The position numbers were made by a program, and so were the translations under genes. A DNA stretch of 64,000 nucleotides, from the NCBI RefSeq assembly GCF_001701025.1, contig NZ_CP016793.1:2852001-2916000 (forward strand), given 5' to 3'. This document shows, one piece after another, positions 63,845 to 64,000 of this stretch (position 1 is its first letter; each line of letters opens with the position of its first letter). The notes under the pieces were generated by a model. That model was not told where the DNA came from and searched no databases. It saw only the letters and a program-made list of their open reading frames with translations. Source of the stretch: Lentzea guizhouensis. Lineage in GTDB: Bacteria; Actinomycetota; Actinomycetes; Mycobacteriales; Pseudonocardiaceae.

Positions 63845-64000
63845 TCACTGCGCGCGGGTGTAGAGGATCTCTCGGATCTCCGACTGGTTCTTGCCGGCGC
63901 CGGGACTCGACAGCTGGGTGATCCAGATGAGGATGTGCGCGGTCGGCTCGTGCTCGCCGAGCTGGATCTGCGTCTGCCCGTTGGACAGGTCGCCCTCACC
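63845..64000 (-). CDS. C-terminal end of the gene upstream of sigM (MviN/kinase-like region by synteny)
   Basis: Only the last 51 codons are inside the window. They read NGQTQIQLGEHEPTAHILIW then ITQLSSPGAGKNQSEIREIL and end YTRAQ. The strand-rich pattern ending in a short helix resembles the beta-sandwich tail at the C-terminus of the large MviN-associated pseudokinase protein that precedes sigM in mycobacteria (Rv3910). Identity is inferred from position. If right, it is the partner that phosphorylated pseudokinase-binding FhaA (at 17.9 kb) recognises. Confidence 0.6.
   Translation of the reverse strand, partial: GEGDLSNGQTQIQLGEHEPTAHILIWITQLSSPGAGKNQSEIREILYTRAQ

Overview
This is a high-GC actinobacterial chromosome segment spanning the replication origin. 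Gene order from the sigM end (right) to the fhaA end (left) follows the Mycobacterium dnaA region almost gene for gene: sigM, anti-sigma, trxB, trxA, cwlM, GNAT, parB, parA, rsmG, jag, yidC, yidD, rnpA, rpmH, dnaA, oriC, dnaN, gnd, recF, dciA, gyrB, gyrA, DUF3566, tRNA-Ile, DLW-39, tRNA-Ala, cwsA, ppiA, rhomboid, PH-domain protein, crgA, trpG, pknB, pknA, pbpA, rodA, pstP, fhaB, fhaA, tRNA-Leu. The extra genes, a class E sortase, codon use and TTGTCCACA-type DnaA boxes suggest a Pseudonocardiales member (Lentzea / Saccharothrix / Actinosynnema type). The genus is inference.

Layout. 1-17.6 kb is a variable arm. It holds a copper-related cluster (ycnI-like, copC, copD), a LysR/SDR divergent pair, an XRE-TPR regulator with small divergent partners, a beta-glucosidase-MFS-SDR operon facing a TetR gene, an HTH gene, an alanine-racemase-fold enzyme facing an alditol/aldonolactone oxidase, and a shortened quinone oxidoreductase. 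17.6-27.6 kb is tRNA-Leu and the fhaA-fhaB-pstP-rodA-pbpA-pknA-pknB operon, whose genes overlap or nearly abut. It couples Ser/Thr phosphorylation to septal/lateral wall synthesis. 27.6-36.3 kb carries trpG, an iron-box-controlled ferredoxin reductase, a tandem paralogue pair, a class E sortase with a 51-aa membrane partner, crgA, PH, rhomboid, ppiA, cwsA, a DUF2020 lipoprotein and DoxX. 36.5-49 kb is tRNA-Ala, the tiny DLW-39 gene, tRNA-Ile, a frameshifted DUF3566 gene, gyrA, gyrB, dciA, recF, gnd, dnaN, oriC and dnaA. 49-51.8 kb is rpmH-rnpA-yidD-yidC-jag.

51.8-53.1 kb is a gene-free, low-complexity repeat island whose strand composition flips from C-rich to G-rich. It is followed by a dual-specificity phosphatase gene bracketed by parS sites, then rsmG-parA-parB. 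Four perfect GTTTCACGTGAAAC sites and one 13/14 site fall within 53.09-54.49 kb. 56.4-64 kb holds ddl, an aminotransferase, GNAT, cwlM, trxA, trxB and the sigM/anti-sigma pair. The window ends inside the last codons of a gene upstream of sigM.

The most unusual signals are the repeat island, DnaA-box groups outside oriC (in the crgA-PH intergenic gap and inside the 5' end of dciA), parS-like palindromes inside an aminotransferase gene and near 4.4 kb, an intergenic repeat family containing GTACGAAAGCTCCCCGCGTG, and several long perfect inverted repeats in divergent promoters. I saw no insertion sequence, CRISPR array or prophage.
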